IMG/VR virus record: IMGVR_UViG_3300021440_000023
Location: 1-61,945 of that record
Strand: one strand, 5' to 3'
Length of the DNA stretch: 61,945 nt
DNA from: a virus
The notes beneath the pieces are model-generated. The model saw only the letters and a list, made by a program, of their open reading frames with translations. It searched no databases and was not told the origin of the DNA. Position numbers and translations under genes: made by a program. Positions 16,889 to 24,920 of the stretch are shown here, piece after piece; the stretch's first letter is position 1, and each line of letters begins with the position of its first letter.

Positions 16889-17264
16889 ACAGTTTTTCAC
16901 CAAATTCTTACCTGAGGGGTACACAGGGGTACAAAACGCCATTTGAGGGGTACAACACGGTACACCCACTTTCTGACTGCCCCCATTTTGGGGGCAATTG
17001 GGGGCAATAGTTTTCTGAGGGGTACAACACGGTATAGAATAGATAGCTTGTTTCCAGAAATAAAAACGTCTCTCTCTGAGTCTTGTAATCTGTACCCCTC
17101 AACCATGGTTGTACCCCTCACTCTCGTTCCTCTGTTCTCAATGATCTCCAGGGTGGCTCTTCTAAACCCTATCTCTTAGGACTGAAGTTGTACCCCTGTT
17201 GTACCCCTCAAATTACCAGTTTTTCACCCATTTTTCACCATTTTCTCACATTTTGAGGGGTACA
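16889..17264. repeat. Repeat-rich intergenic region: nine GGGGTAC boxes, candidate origin or control region
   Basis: The only gap over 300 bases in the window (16873-17266). It holds nine copies of (G)AGGGGTACA. Five lie on the plus strand (starting 16914, 16925, 16945, 17017, 17255) and four on the minus strand (TGTACCCCTC/G at 17091, 17110, 17189, 17200). Two copies extend to GAGGGGTACAACACGGTA (16945 and 17017). A CAGTTTTTCACC repeat flanks the block at about 16890 and 17217. In the middle is GCCCCCAT (16979-16986), followed by two tandem TTGGGGGCAA units (16988-17007). Spacing is irregular, so it is not a CRISPR. It lies next to the primase-polymerase gene, as iteron origins often do. Confidence 0.7.
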
Positions 17265-17266
17265 AC

Positions 17267-19777
17267 TCAGTCGCACCTCTCGACCCAGTACATCGACCTT
17301 TTGTCCAGCATTTTTGACCGAATTCTGAAAATTCCCAGCTTTGTTTGAAATGGAAACTCTTTTACAGCAGATAAAGCATAACCCACTCTTTTATCCAGTG
17401 GATCAAATTTTCTGCGGGAAATAACATTTACCCAACCTTCTTGTTGGCTACCTTCTGCAATTTCCTGCGCAAGGGTATTGCCGCGCATATAATGTTTATA
17501 TTTAGTATCCCTTACTCCGCTTTCCCAGCGCTCCAAAACCCACTCCAGAAACTCATGTTTAACTTCTTCTACTGGATCCAATACACGGTCAGCGTCGTCA
17601 TTCGCAGGTGGGGAAACATCCACTCCAGCGGCTAGCATAAGGGTGCGGCGCACCAGGTAGTCCCATTGCTTAAATCTGTGAGAGGGTTGCCACTTACCGT
17701 CGGATTGTTGCAAAGCCCACTCAATAAGGGATATAGAAGCTGAAACAAGTTTGTCGCTGTTGTCTGCCGCCCAACCTACTAGGTCTAGATGTTTAAACTT
17801 GCGAGTGTTCCCCACGTCGGTGCGCGCTAAGCGAATCATGACAGACCGAGTTTGTATATCACCGGCCACCACCATGTTCACACCGTTAATCACAAACATG
17901 CTACGGTTGGGTACAGTGCGCACTTCTGATTTACCTAGAATGCGGAATTCAGGCATCACGGAAGTAAGAGTTTCCGTTAGGGCGGCGCTGCGGAATTCTC
18001 CGTCGTGGTTGTCGTACACGATTACGCGCTTGCCTTTGGCTAGGACGCTGGATATCTGTTTCTCTTGTTCTTCATCACTACCCCCGCGAGTAAGTGGGCT
18101 GTTGGGGCTGCCGCCTTCCATACCAACTGCGGCAGCAATAGCGTTGGACATTACGGATTTGCCGTCCGACCACTGCGAAGACGTGATAATGTACGCTGGG
18201 CAAATATCTAATGCAGGGCGTACCACCGCGCTCAAAACGGCAGAGATAGCAGCCGCGAAGTATCTACCGTACTTTTCTCCGTGTGCGGCTTCTTCGTCTT
18301 CTACCGTGTTGCCCAATGCGAAGGGAAAATCGCAGAACAGTTCTTTCAGCACCCCTAAAGCTTCGTCAGGGTGCATACGCTTAACCGCATGTCGGCAAGC
18401 GAAGAACATTTTTAGTTCTGAGTCATAACCCCAGTTGTCTTCTATGATTCTACCGTGTCGTGTGATTAGCGGCACGTTGGATATACCCATCAGTTGCGGC
18501 ATGTTACCCCGGAATGTATTGGGGTCAGCCAGTTCGGTAGCTACGGACGTAGGAGCCTTGATAAGTTGGTCTTTGTACTGCATGACCGTTTTATCTAGCA
18601 CGGACTGGATAAACTGCACTTCCCGAGTTAGCCACGCTCCCATAGAAGTAGAGGATGACAGAGGGGTGATGCGAGCCATTACTGTGTCGTCAACCGCAGA
18701 TTCTCTGTTGACTACTACGATTTGACCGCCCATGTTGTAGAACTTCTTGGTTTCTACCATGGCTTTCAACGTGTCGTCGAAAAGTTCGGTTTCTTTTGAT
18801 GCAACCACGCGGACTTGTGGACGACCGTCAGCTTCTACGCCCGCTTTGATACGTAAAGTGTTCTTGAGCCATGTAAGATGTTTGTCATCCCATTGAGACT
18901 CTCTAAGAACACTAATACCTGCTACGTTTTCACCGGCTTCGTGAGTTTCAAACGTGTCATCGACGCCGTTCAAACGCTCTTGGATGTCTTTTTGACCGGA
19001 ATGTTCAGCGATGTACGCTACCGATTTACGAGCATCTTCTCGGGAGTAACCCGCTTTGGCTAACAGGCCTGCCCAAGCTAGCATGTCGTCGTGGAACGAT
19101 CCCGGCTTAAATTGCGGTACGCTATAAACCGTAGCCGCTAACAGTCTAGCCGACTCCTTGAGCTTTTCAAATGTCGCCTCTGTAATTTGTTCCAGTGGCG
19201 GGGTTTGAGCCTTGGTGCCACCTTTCCAGCAAACCAAATCCAGTCGACGCTCTTTGTCCAAAATATAGGACGGCGGGAACACCGTTTGCTTACCTGCGCT
19301 GCGAATCTCAATAGCCATACCTTTACCGGAAGGGCGTTTGAGTTCAAAAGACTGGTCTCCGACACAGCGGTACAAGTAATGTGCAAGTTGCTGAGTGTCT
19401 TTGCCGTAGTATCGACCAAAACAGCCTCCGGTTTGCGGCAAGAAGATTGACGCAGCTTCTACTAATTCTAAGTCGTCGATGTCGACATCGGTAATACCAC
19501 CACTCATTTCCCCCAGCAGAATGCCGATATTGTTAAAGCCTTTGAAATCATCTTGACTGTATTTAACCTTCCCGGACGCCCAGTCTTTCTCGGTGATCTT
19601 CTTGGTGCCCGGTTGTAGCTTCAAAGGTTGCCAGCCGCGAGACACGTACTGGTTATAAAAACTACGAACGCTTTCTTGATGGTTTTCACTACTGCGAGAA
19701 GACTCCTCTAGTGCGGACAAGATTTCTTCTCGAGAAGGATCTTTGCGCGGCAGTTCCACTACGTTGGACTTCGTCAT
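17267..19777 (-). CDS. Primase-polymerase (AEP) fused to a helicase
   Basis: An 836-residue protein. The start is the ATG at 19777, which overlaps the stop of a 22-codon leader ORF. The N-terminal bifunctional primase-polymerase domain shows GWQPLKLQPGTKKITEKDW at about residues 48-66, the metal-binding D-x-D in GITDVDIDD (97-102), and a conserved histidine in LAHYLYRC at about 130. The C-terminal half has an ATPase core with SQWSDGKSVMSNAIAAAV as the nucleotide-binding loop and KRVIVYDNHDG as Walker-B-like, matching virus/plasmid replicative helicases. It would prime and unwind at the origin; the adjoining iteron-like region supports an initiator role. It works with the family B polymerase at 29.6 kb. 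Confidence 0.85.
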   Translation of the reverse strand: MTKSNVVELPRKDPSREEILSALEESSRSSENHQESVRSFYNQYVSRGWQPLKLQPGTKKITEKDWASGKVKYSQDDFKGFNNIGILLGEMSGGITDVDIDDLELVEAASIFLPQTGGCFGRYYGKDTQQLAHYLYRCVGDQSFELKRPSGKGMAIEIRSAGKQTVFPPSYILDKERRLDLVCWKGGTKAQTPPLEQITEATFEKLKESARLLAATVYSVPQFKPGSFHDDMLAWAGLLAKAGYSREDARKSVAYIAEHSGQKDIQERLNGVDDTFETHEAGENVAGISVLRESQWDDKHLTWLKNTLRIKAGVEADGRPQVRVVASKETELFDDTLKAMVETKKFYNMGGQIVVVNRESAVDDTVMARITPLSSSTSMGAWLTREVQFIQSVLDKTVMQYKDQLIKAPTSVATELADPNTFRGNMPQLMGISNVPLITRHGRIIEDNWGYDSELKMFFACRHAVKRMHPDEALGVLKELFCDFPFALGNTVEDEEAAHGEKYGRYFAAAISAVLSAVVRPALDICPAYIITSSQWSDGKSVMSNAIAAAVGMEGGSPNSPLTRGGSDEEQEKQISSVLAKGKRVIVYDNHDGEFRSAALTETLTSVMPEFRILGKSEVRTVPNRSMFVINGVNMVVAGDIQTRSVMIRLARTDVGNTRKFKHLDLVGWAADNSDKLVSASISLIEWALQQSDGKWQPSHRFKQWDYLVRRTLMLAAGVDVSPPANDDADRVLDPVEEVKHEFLEWVLERWESGVRDTKYKHYMRGNTLAQEIAEGSQQEGWVNVISRRKFDPLDKRVGYALSAVKEFPFQTKLGIFRIRSKMLDKRSMYWVERCD

Positions 19778-19845
19778 CACCGTACCCCACTTACTTGGGG
19801 GTTGATACTACGTTGAAAAACCTTCTCTAACTTAAATGACGCCAT
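19777..19845 (-). CDS. 22-residue leader peptide of the primase-polymerase gene
   Basis: Reads MASFKLEKVFQRSINPQVSG and two more residues. A GGAG site lies nine bases upstream of the ATG at 19845, and the stop TGA overlaps the start ATG of the primase-polymerase (TGATG). The primase gene itself has no better ribosome site, so its translation is probably coupled to this short frame. It may be a real micro-gene or a regulatory upstream ORF. Evidence is limited to signals. Confidence 0.5.
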   Translation of the reverse strand: MASFKLEKVFQRSINPQVSGVR

Positions 19846-19924
19846 GTGTTATTCTCCAGCATACAGTTATGCGGTGTGTTTTGTTCAGATTGCGAAGGTT
19901 CGACAATCCGATTGAAACTCTTAC

Positions 19925-19953
19925 ATTATACGCCCGCCGTTCAGCGCGGGCAA
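19925..19953 (-). promoter_or_regulatory. Sigma70-type promoter with palindromic spacer
   Basis: Minus strand: TTGCCC (19953-19948), a 17-base spacer, TATAAT (19930-19925), 80 bases before the leader ORF. The spacer holds an inverted repeat, GCCCGC at 19951-19946 and GCGGGC at 19937-19932 (minus-strand reading), suggesting an operator. It serves the primase-polymerase gene and possibly the terminase genes beyond. Confidence 0.75.
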
Positions 19954-19959
19954 CACTGT

Positions 19960-21474
19960 TCAAAACTCTTCGGCTACCAGGTTGAGGTATTTCCCAGACT
20001 TACGAGCCTTGATTTTACGAGGGGTTGGTAATCCGAAAGCTTTTATGCGAGCATGTTCGGCTTCTTTGGGTACAGAAGCGTGACCTCGTTTTTGAAACCA
20101 TTTAACAGCTTCGTTGAAGGCAAACCCGGAATACTCGCAGCAAACAAACTCATTAACCCCTACAACTACCCCTGAATCGGTGGCCGCCCTATAGTTAACC
20201 ATTAGAATCTTTTTACCGGGCTGGGTACGGCTTCCAATCACTGTGTACTTTACGTCTCTTACAGATAACCATATACCACCTGGAGAAGCTAACATGGGGT
20301 CAATGTCGGTAAGCTTTTCTCCCTTCTTAGCTTCCCGCGACACAGTTCTCGGCTTAGGGGCGGCTGACACTTTTACGGTTTCTCCACCTTTTTTGTCGTA
20401 CACTTCTTCCATACCCGCGCAGATACCGCCATGTATTTCCAAGTTACCTGAGAAGTCGATAACTAGGCAGTTCTCCTTACCTTCCGCCTTGCGGGTGCCG
20501 CGACCTAGCATCTGCCTCCATAGCTCTTGAGATTCAGTAGGTCGCAGACATATAATGCAATCTAGCGCGGGGAAGTTGAACCCTGTGTGTAAAGTGGACA
20601 CCGAACACATCACCGGAAACTCTCCGTTCTTCCACCGTTCCAGCTTACCTGTACGGTCTTCTGTGTCAGCAACTACGAAGTCCGCCTGTAAACCTGTAGA
20701 TGTAAAACACCTAGCCGCAAGATCAGCTACTGCTACAGAAGGGGCGAACACTGCGATGTGTTTGCGATGCTTGGCGATATCTTTAGTGATTTTAGCCACC
20801 ATGTTCAACCACTTAACATCTTCTTGTTTTTCTACTGACTTCACATCAAACTCACCCGCTACGTGAGTCAGTTTTTCTACCTCCAAAGAATGTTCTGTTT
20901 TAACCCCAATCAACGGGCTAAGGAAACCTTCTTTGACGAGTTCTAAGACAGAAACCTCGTGGCATTTGTCGCTAAACCATTTATCCTGACCGTAAACAGG
21001 TGCTCCTCCGCGAGAAGGTGTGGCAGAAAGACCGCAGCGTTGGGCGTCGGGGAAAGCATTGAAGAATGTAGGGTAAAACTTGGCGTCGCTGTCCGGGTCA
21101 GCGCACAAGTGGGCTTCGTCGATAAGTAGCAGGTTGGGCGTAGGTATCTGCTTATTTAAAATAGGACGGTAAAGACTCTGTACACTGGCGAACAATACCG
21201 GGTGGTCTTTGTCACTACGTTCCAAACCGGCACACAACACGCCTGGTTCGATACCTGTCAAGCGTTGAAACTCTTCAGCGTTATTTTTCACTAGCTCTTG
21301 TACGTGAGTCGCTACGATGACGCGGCCACCTTTCTCTAAAACCCGACGAGACAACTCCGCAACAACTAGAGACTTACCTGCGCCGGTTGGTAGCTCTACA
21401 AGCGGATGGCCGCCGGATTTTAAACACTCCCAAGCTTTGTCGCAGCTTTCCTGCTGGTAATATCGCAACTTCAT
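19960..21474 (-). CDS. SF2 DNA helicase (DEAH type)
   Basis: A 504-residue protein from the ATG at 21474. Superfamily 2 motifs appear in order: Q-like N-terminus LRYYQQESCDKAWE, motif I PTGAGKS (29-35), motif II LLIDEAHLC at about 117-125, motif III LSATPSRGG, and the C-terminal RecA-like domain with motif V STLHTGFNFPALDCIICLRP and motif VI QMLGRGTRKAEGK. The C-terminal 110 residues after VIDFSGNLEIHGG are an extra domain of unknown role. Phage SF2 helicases of this type assist replication, recombination or branch migration. It is transcribed divergently from the early plus-strand genes and upstream of the primase-polymerase. Confidence 0.9.
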   Translation of the reverse strand: MKLRYYQQESCDKAWECLKSGGHPLVELPTGAGKSLVVAELSRRVLEKGGRVIVATHVQELVKNNAEEFQRLTGIEPGVLCAGLERSDKDHPVLFASVQSLYRPILNKQIPTPNLLLIDEAHLCADPDSDAKFYPTFFNAFPDAQRCGLSATPSRGGAPVYGQDKWFSDKCHEVSVLELVKEGFLSPLIGVKTEHSLEVEKLTHVAGEFDVKSVEKQEDVKWLNMVAKITKDIAKHRKHIAVFAPSVAVADLAARCFTSTGLQADFVVADTEDRTGKLERWKNGEFPVMCSVSTLHTGFNFPALDCIICLRPTESQELWRQMLGRGTRKAEGKENCLVIDFSGNLEIHGGICAGMEEVYDKKGGETVKVSAAPKPRTVSREAKKGEKLTDIDPMLASPGGIWLSVRDVKYTVIGSRTQPGKKILMVNYRAATDSGVVVGVNEFVCCEYSGFAFNEAVKWFQKRGHASVPKEAEHARIKAFGLPTPRKIKARKSGKYLNLVAEEF

Positions 21475-21506
21475 ACATGTTCTCGCTATGTGTTATAGGG
21501 GTGCTC

Positions 21507-21535
21507 AGTATAGCGTAATCTGCGTTTTACGGCAA
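21507..21535 (-). promoter_or_regulatory. Sigma70-type promoter for the helicase/primase/terminase operon
   Basis: Minus strand: TTGCCG (21535-21530), a 17-base spacer, TATACT (21512-21507), 33 bases before the helicase start. A second, weaker candidate (TTGGCT, 18-base spacer with ATGGGGGC, TATACT at about 21542-21537) lies just upstream. The region is divergent with the early plus-strand promoter at 21572. Confidence 0.65.
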
Positions 21536-21550
21536 GTATAAAAATATTTT

Positions 21551-21600
21551 GCCCCCATAGCCAAAAAGGGGTTTACTTTTATGCCCCCATGAACTATACT
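21551..21600 (+). promoter_or_regulatory. Early promoter 1 with GCCCCCAT operator boxes
   Basis: Plus strand: TTTACT (21572-21577), a 17-base spacer, TATACT (21595-21600). The spacer ends with the box GCCCCCAT (21583-21590) followed by GAAC; another GCCCCCAT lies at 21551-21558. The same TTTACT-spacer-box-GAAC-TATA arrangement recurs at 22442 and 34462, so one regulator probably controls all three. It drives the first early gene at 21656. Confidence 0.8.
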
Positions 21601-21655
21601 TGTTTTCAAGGTTGACCACCTTGAACCGATAACTGATAACTTGGAAGGATCAAAC

Positions 21656-22324
21656 ATGAAAACCTACGCTACTCGCACCCAAGCTCTCCGCGCCCTCCGC
21701 AATATTGGAGACGAGGCTCTTAAGAACGCTAAGAAGCTGATTGTTGAGACGGAAGACGGAACATTCTCTTTTGATGAAGACTTGGCTGAGCTGGCTCAGT
21801 ACGAAGGTGTTGTGGGTATTGAAGAGTCTGAAGAGGTCTTACCGACTGCTAAAATCGCCCCTATTGGTAAAGAAGTTGAAGGTGATCCGCATGACTACCA
21901 GTGCCCGCATTGCGGTATTGACCTGATGAACGGTGTTGGCGGCCACGGAGACGATTACACTGACGGCAAGGGACGGGTTCGCTACATTAAACATGACAAG
22001 TTCGAATATCGGTGTTTAGCATGTGAAGGTGAATTCGGAACCTCTATACATAAAACAATTAAAACCAAAGAGGGTTCAAACCGGGCTAAGAGTGAAACCC
22101 AATCCAACACTATGCGTTCTTCCATCAAACTGAATCGCACTATCGCTTGTATCGACACAGGGGGAACCTGGAAGAACGCTCACCAAATGTACAAAAACAA
22201 TCCGTCATGGATGTCTTCCGGTCAACAAGACCGTCTGACTGCGGCTCTCTACGCTGCAGCTAAGAAGGGTGAGAAAATTACTGTTGAAGTAAATTCACGC
22301 AGGTTTCAACTGGTGGAGGTCTAA
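21656..22324 (+). CDS. Early hypothetical protein with zinc-ribbon-like cysteines
   Basis: A 222-residue protein. The start is the ATG at 21656 after GGAAGGA (a TTG five codons upstream coincides with that site and is rejected). The N-terminal 40 residues form a helix (TQALRALRNIGDEALKNAKK), and residues about 75-125 carry CPHCGIDLMNG and YRCLACEGEFG, a four-cysteine zinc ribbon. The C-terminal 60 residues (SGQQDRLTAALYAAAKKGEK) look like a small DNA- or RNA-binding module. As the first gene behind the strongest early promoter, it may be a host-takeover or regulatory factor. Family not recognised. Confidence 0.75.
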   Translation: MKTYATRTQALRALRNIGDEALKNAKKLIVETEDGTFSFDEDLAELAQYEGVVGIEESEEVLPTAKIAPIGKEVEGDPHDYQCPHCGIDLMNGVGGHGDDYTDGKGRVRYIKHDKFEYRCLACEGEFGTSIHKTIKTKEGSNRAKSETQSNTMRSSIKLNRTIACIDTGGTWKNAHQMYKNNPSWMSSGQQDRLTAALYAAAKKGEKITVEVNSRRFQLVEV

Positions 22325-22325
22325 T

Positions 22326-22433
22326 ATGTGTTTCAACCGAGAGTATCTGAAAATGGTGTTGGTTCAAGAAGCAGGTGATGCCGAGTTTATAGATGTTTTG
22401 ATGGCGTGCTGCGGCAGAGGGATGGAAATTTAA
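22326..22433 (+). CDS. 35-residue micro-protein
   Basis: MCFNREYLKMVLVQEAGDAE followed by FIDVLMACCGRGMEI. A strong GGAGGT site lies six bases before the ATG. The stop coincides with the beginning of the duplicated promoter block. It is short but has good signals and is co-transcribed with the preceding gene. It contains three cysteines (one near the N-terminus, two adjacent). No function. Confidence 0.5.
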   Translation: MCFNREYLKMVLVQEAGDAEFIDVLMACCGRGMEI

Positions 22434-22498
22434 AATAACGCTTTACTTCTTTGCCCCCATGAACTATAATGGGGGCATGTATAACAAATAACGTGAAA
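22432..22498 (+). promoter_or_regulatory. Early promoter 2: 67-base block duplicated at 34452, with inverted-repeat operator
   Basis: Identical over 67 bases to 34452-34518. It contains TTTACT (22442-22447), a 17-base spacer, consensus TATAAT (22465-22470), and a perfect inverted repeat GCCCCCAT (22453-22460) / ATGGGGGC (22469-22476) with an eight-base centre covering the -10. This is a promoter whose -10 is enclosed by an operator palindrome. It drives the small genes at 22509 onwards. Confidence 0.85.
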
Positions 22499-22508
22499 GG
22501 TGATCCAG

Positions 22509-22802
22509 ATGCAACTCTCTGCCAACTCTTACAAAAAGCGCAATCGTAAACAAAAGACTTGTTATTGCAAGGCTTACGCTTTCCCCCACCGCGAAGAAAG
22601 CGGTAAGTGTTACGCTGTAGAATCTGGTCCGTTTTGCGGAGAATGCGGTAAGCCGTGCGACGTATACACCGAAGACACAGGTATTGGGTCTTATGAATAC
22701 TGGGGAGCGACCGGTGTGCACACTCGCATCGACTACTCTTCTAGCTGCTGCAATGCGCAACTTTACAGCGATGCATCTCTTAATAACGAGTGGGAGGTAT
22801 GA
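22509..22802 (+). CDS. Cysteine-rich hypothetical protein
   Basis: A 97-residue protein from the ATG at 22509, after AAAGGTGATC. It carries CYCKAYAFPHREESGKC (about 19-35), CGECGKPC (about 44-51) and a late SSCCNAQ, which suggests two metal sites (eight or more cysteines). Acidic residues and aromatics dominate the C-terminal half. It is the first gene after early promoter 2. No family recognised; possibly a zinc-binding regulator. Confidence 0.65.
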   Translation: MQLSANSYKKRNRKQKTCYCKAYAFPHREESGKCYAVESGPFCGECGKPCDVYTEDTGIGSYEYWGATGVHTRIDYSSSCCNAQLYSDASLNNEWEV

Positions 22803-22804
22803 CC

Positions 22805-23077
22805 ATGAGCAACGCACAACACGCGCCGAGGCCGTGGCAAGTGCACCCGGCGTCGTTTGGTATCTATCCAAGCAACACGCTGGACGTTTCGAAGCGCATC
22901 GCCACCGTGGATACATGCGCCTGCATCGAGCAGGAAAAAGCAAATGCCCGCTTGATCGCCGCAGCTCCAGAATTGCTGGAAGCTCTGGAAATGGTCATGG
23001 CGAAATACAGCAAGCACCTTGATAATTTTGCTTTCGAACAATGCCATTCCGTCATCGCCAAAGCAAAGGGGGAGTAA
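22805..23077 (+). CDS. Small phage protein with ANARLIAAAPELLEAL motif
   Basis: A 90-residue protein; the start ATG at 22805 lies seven bases after GGGAGG, while the ATG at 22799 is too close to that site. The motif ANARLIAAAPELLEALEMVM in the C-terminal half is very common in small phage and prophage proteins of unknown function. The N-terminus holds APRPWQVHPASFGIY. It overlaps nothing and is followed within two bases by the next gene. Base composition is more GC-rich than its neighbours, hinting at a separate origin. Confidence 0.7.
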   Translation: MSNAQHAPRPWQVHPASFGIYPSNTLDVSKRIATVDTCACIEQEKANARLIAAAPELLEALEMVMAKYSKHLDNFAFEQCHSVIAKAKGE

Positions 23078-23079
23078 CC

Positions 23080-23394
23080 GTGAACAAAATTCGCAGAACA
23101 GAACTGGCTAAACTGATGGACAGGTTGCAAGACATTCAACCGACTCTTTCAAATTTAAAGTCAGAGGTCGACGCTATTAGGGATGAAATTGAACGAATCT
23201 GTCAAGAAGAACAAGATAGTTACGATAACTTGACAGAAACGCTACAGGAATCAGAACGGGGTATCACCATGTACGAAAACGTGTCTACCCTAGAAGAAGT
23301 TTCTAGCACATTAGAAAGCTTTTACTCTAGTATCGAAGATTTTGACATAGATGACATTCTGAGTAGGATAGATGACGCAAGGGGTCAACCTTGA
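23080..23394 (+). CDS. Coiled-coil acidic small protein
   Basis: A 104-residue protein from a GTG at 23080 with GGGGGAG eight bases upstream. Heptad pattern through LAKLMDRLQDIQPTLSNLKS and beyond, followed by an acidic tail (FDIDDILSRIDDARG). The stop overlaps a TTG start of the next frame. Function unknown; likely an early accessory factor. Confidence 0.65.
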   Translation: MNKIRRTELAKLMDRLQDIQPTLSNLKSEVDAIRDEIERICQEEQDSYDNLTETLQESERGITMYENVSTLEEVSSTLESFYSSIEDFDIDDILSRIDDARGQP

Positions 23395-23495
23395 ACACTA
23401 ACAAAGTAAAGCTGGCGGTAACTGTAGCTTCAGCTGTTTTACCCGGAGGGTTTGTGCTGCTAACCGTGTACTATTTGCTCAGGAGAAAGAAGTGA
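23391..23495 (+). CDS. 34-residue single-TM micro-protein
   Basis: Starts at TTG 23391, overlapping the previous stop (TTGA), with AAGGGG upstream. The sequence is a lysine-flanked membrane helix (VASAVLPGGFVLLTVYYLL) ending RRKK. The next gene starts within its stop codon. A membrane micro-protein is likely; the TTG start makes it less certain. Confidence 0.5.
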   Translation: MNTNKVKLAVTVASAVLPGGFVLLTVYYLLRRKK

Positions 23496-23671
23496 ACGAC
23501 AGAGAAGCTGTACGTGAACTGATAAACACCTTGATTGAAATAAGAACTTTGTGTCCAAACCTGTTTCAGCCGATCAGTATTAGACACGCTAAGTGGGGTA
23601 GGACTCTGAATCGATACATAGAGCGCGAAAACTGTATTCGTGAACATTTAGAAAAAGAGGGTAACACATGA
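23492..23671 (+). CDS. 59-residue hypothetical protein
   Basis: Starts at GTG 23492, five bases after AGGAGA, and overlaps the previous stop by four bases (GTGA) and the next start (ATGA). Helical, with ELINTLIEIRTLCPNLFQPI and a basic middle (RHAKWGRTLNRYIER). Tight tiling supports it as real. Function unknown. Confidence 0.6.
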   Translation: MNDREAVRELINTLIEIRTLCPNLFQPISIRHAKWGRTLNRYIERENCIREHLEKEGNT

Positions 23672-23952
23672 AAAACGCAGATATCAAAAAGCTGGTCGAA
23701 GAATACATCCGAGTTGATGAAGAAGTAAAACGTTTGGAGCGTAATAAGAACAAGCTAAAAGAGAGTATCATCAGCTTGGGTGAAGGTGTGCACTGTTGCA
23801 ATCTGGGACATGTTAGCGTTACTTGTTCTAGCTCTAAACGCATCAGTTCAGAACTTTTAAAAGAGAAGTTTGGAGAAGATCAGCTCCAGGACTGTTATAG
23901 CGAATCACAAACTGTGACTGTCCGTATTTCATTGAAAAAAGAGGATCAATAA
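23668..23952 (+). CDS. Coiled-coil hypothetical protein (94 residues)
   Basis: KKLVEEYIRVDEEVKRLERN opens a long helix, then GEGVHCCNLGHVSVT and ISSELLKEKFGEDQLQDCYS. The shape (helical hairpin then a small beta/alpha part) recalls small phage nuclease-inhibitor-type proteins, but that is a weak analogy. It shares its last base with the first base of the next gene (TAATG). It is placed directly before the hypermodification cluster and may be co-expressed with it. Confidence 0.6.
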   Translation: MKNADIKKLVEEYIRVDEEVKRLERNKNKLKESIISLGEGVHCCNLGHVSVTCSSSKRISSELLKEKFGEDQLQDCYSESQTVTVRISLKKEDQ

Positions 23953-24920
23953 TGTCTAAGTCTATTTTCCCAACGTATTCTCTGTCCCGTAACGATATTA
24001 AATGGGAGAAATACTTAGACGCAATGACTCCTTGGGAAAATCACGAAGGTGTTTGGTTCAAACGGGATGACCTGTTTCAGCCTCTAGGTCCTGGGGGTCC
24101 AGGTGGGTCTAAATGTCGTCAGTTGATTCACCTGATTAGTTCTCAGCGAGGGGGTAAAACCCACATTTTATCTGGGGCTAGTGTGCAGTCTCCGCAGTTA
24201 CTAATGTCAACGATTATTGGAGCGCATTACGGCTTGCCTTCTAGGCTGGTTGTTTACAGTAAGCCTGAAACGGTGCTTCGGCATTCTTCTCCGCGTATCT
24301 CTGCGGGTTTCGGAGCCACTTTCGAATACGCCAGCGGTCCGTACAACCCTATTATCCAACGTAAGGTTCACGAGCTGACTAAGGACACTTCTCTAGTTGT
24401 ACCATACGGTATCACGGTGGATCACTTAACGAGACCAGCGGAAGAAGTGTTAGCGTTTCATGAGGTGGGAGCGCGACAGGTAAGTAATCTACCAGAAGAC
24501 GTCGTTCGTCTAGTCATGCCTGCAGGTTCGTGTAATTCTCTGGTTAGCGTGCTGCTAGGGTTGTCCAGAGACTCTAAGAATCTGAAGCAGCTGTTCACTA
24601 TCGGCATCGGCCCTGATAAGATGGACTGGGTGAAATCTCGTTGTCAGGTTATGGGGATTGATCTAAACCGGTTCCAGTTCGAGTGGCGTCATCACAGTCT
24701 ACATGACACGGGGTTCTCTTCTTACAGCGAACATATGAAAGAAAGTTTTGACGGTATTGACTTCCACCCTGTGTACGAAGGTAAAATGTGGCGCTGGCTG
24801 AAAAACAATGAGCCTATTACGGGTAACGGTAAAACCGGGTTTTGGATCGTAGGGTCTGAACCTAGTCCGTCGGCTATGGAGAAATTTTTCACCCATGCAG
24901 AAAATTTGGAGTATGTATGA
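23952..24920 (+). CDS. PLP-dependent enzyme, fold type II (ACC deaminase / D-cysteine desulfhydrase-like)
   Basis: A 322-residue protein. VWFKRDDLFQP (34-44) and GGPGGSKCRQL (48-58) match the N-terminal signature of the ACC deaminase/D-cysteine desulfhydrase group, with Lys54 as the predicted PLP Schiff-base lysine. SGASVQSPQ (74-82) replaces the usual Q-SNH segment, so the substrate side is altered. PAGSCNSLVSVLLGL (about 190-205) is the phosphate-binding loop. It lies at the head of a cluster for thymine hypermodification in DNA. By analogy with Pseudomonas phage M6 and Salmonella phage ViI, where PLP enzymes rework amino acids attached to thymine, it probably acts on the base-linked amino acid. 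The precise reaction is unknown. Confidence 0.8.
   Translation: MSKSIFPTYSLSRNDIKWEKYLDAMTPWENHEGVWFKRDDLFQPLGPGGPGGSKCRQLIHLISSQRGGKTHILSGASVQSPQLLMSTIIGAHYGLPSRLVVYSKPETVLRHSSPRISAGFGATFEYASGPYNPIIQRKVHELTKDTSLVVPYGITVDHLTRPAEEVLAFHEVGARQVSNLPEDVVRLVMPAGSCNSLVSVLLGLSRDSKNLKQLFTIGIGPDKMDWVKSRCQVMGIDLNRFQFEWRHHSLHDTGFSSYSEHMKESFDGIDFHPVYEGKMWRWLKNNEPITGNGKTGFWIVGSEPSPSAMEKFFTHAENLEYV

Noticed and set aside
16897-17121. Minus-strand ORF of 74 residues with repeated VVPL/RFVPL segments
   Set aside because: Its repeats are just the translated GTACCCCTC boxes; another frame gives a similar-looking peptide, there is no good ribosome site, and the region is best read as non-coding repeats.
16889-17264. 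CRISPR array
   Set aside because: The repeated units are only about 10 bases, occur in both orientations and are irregularly spaced; there are no cas genes.
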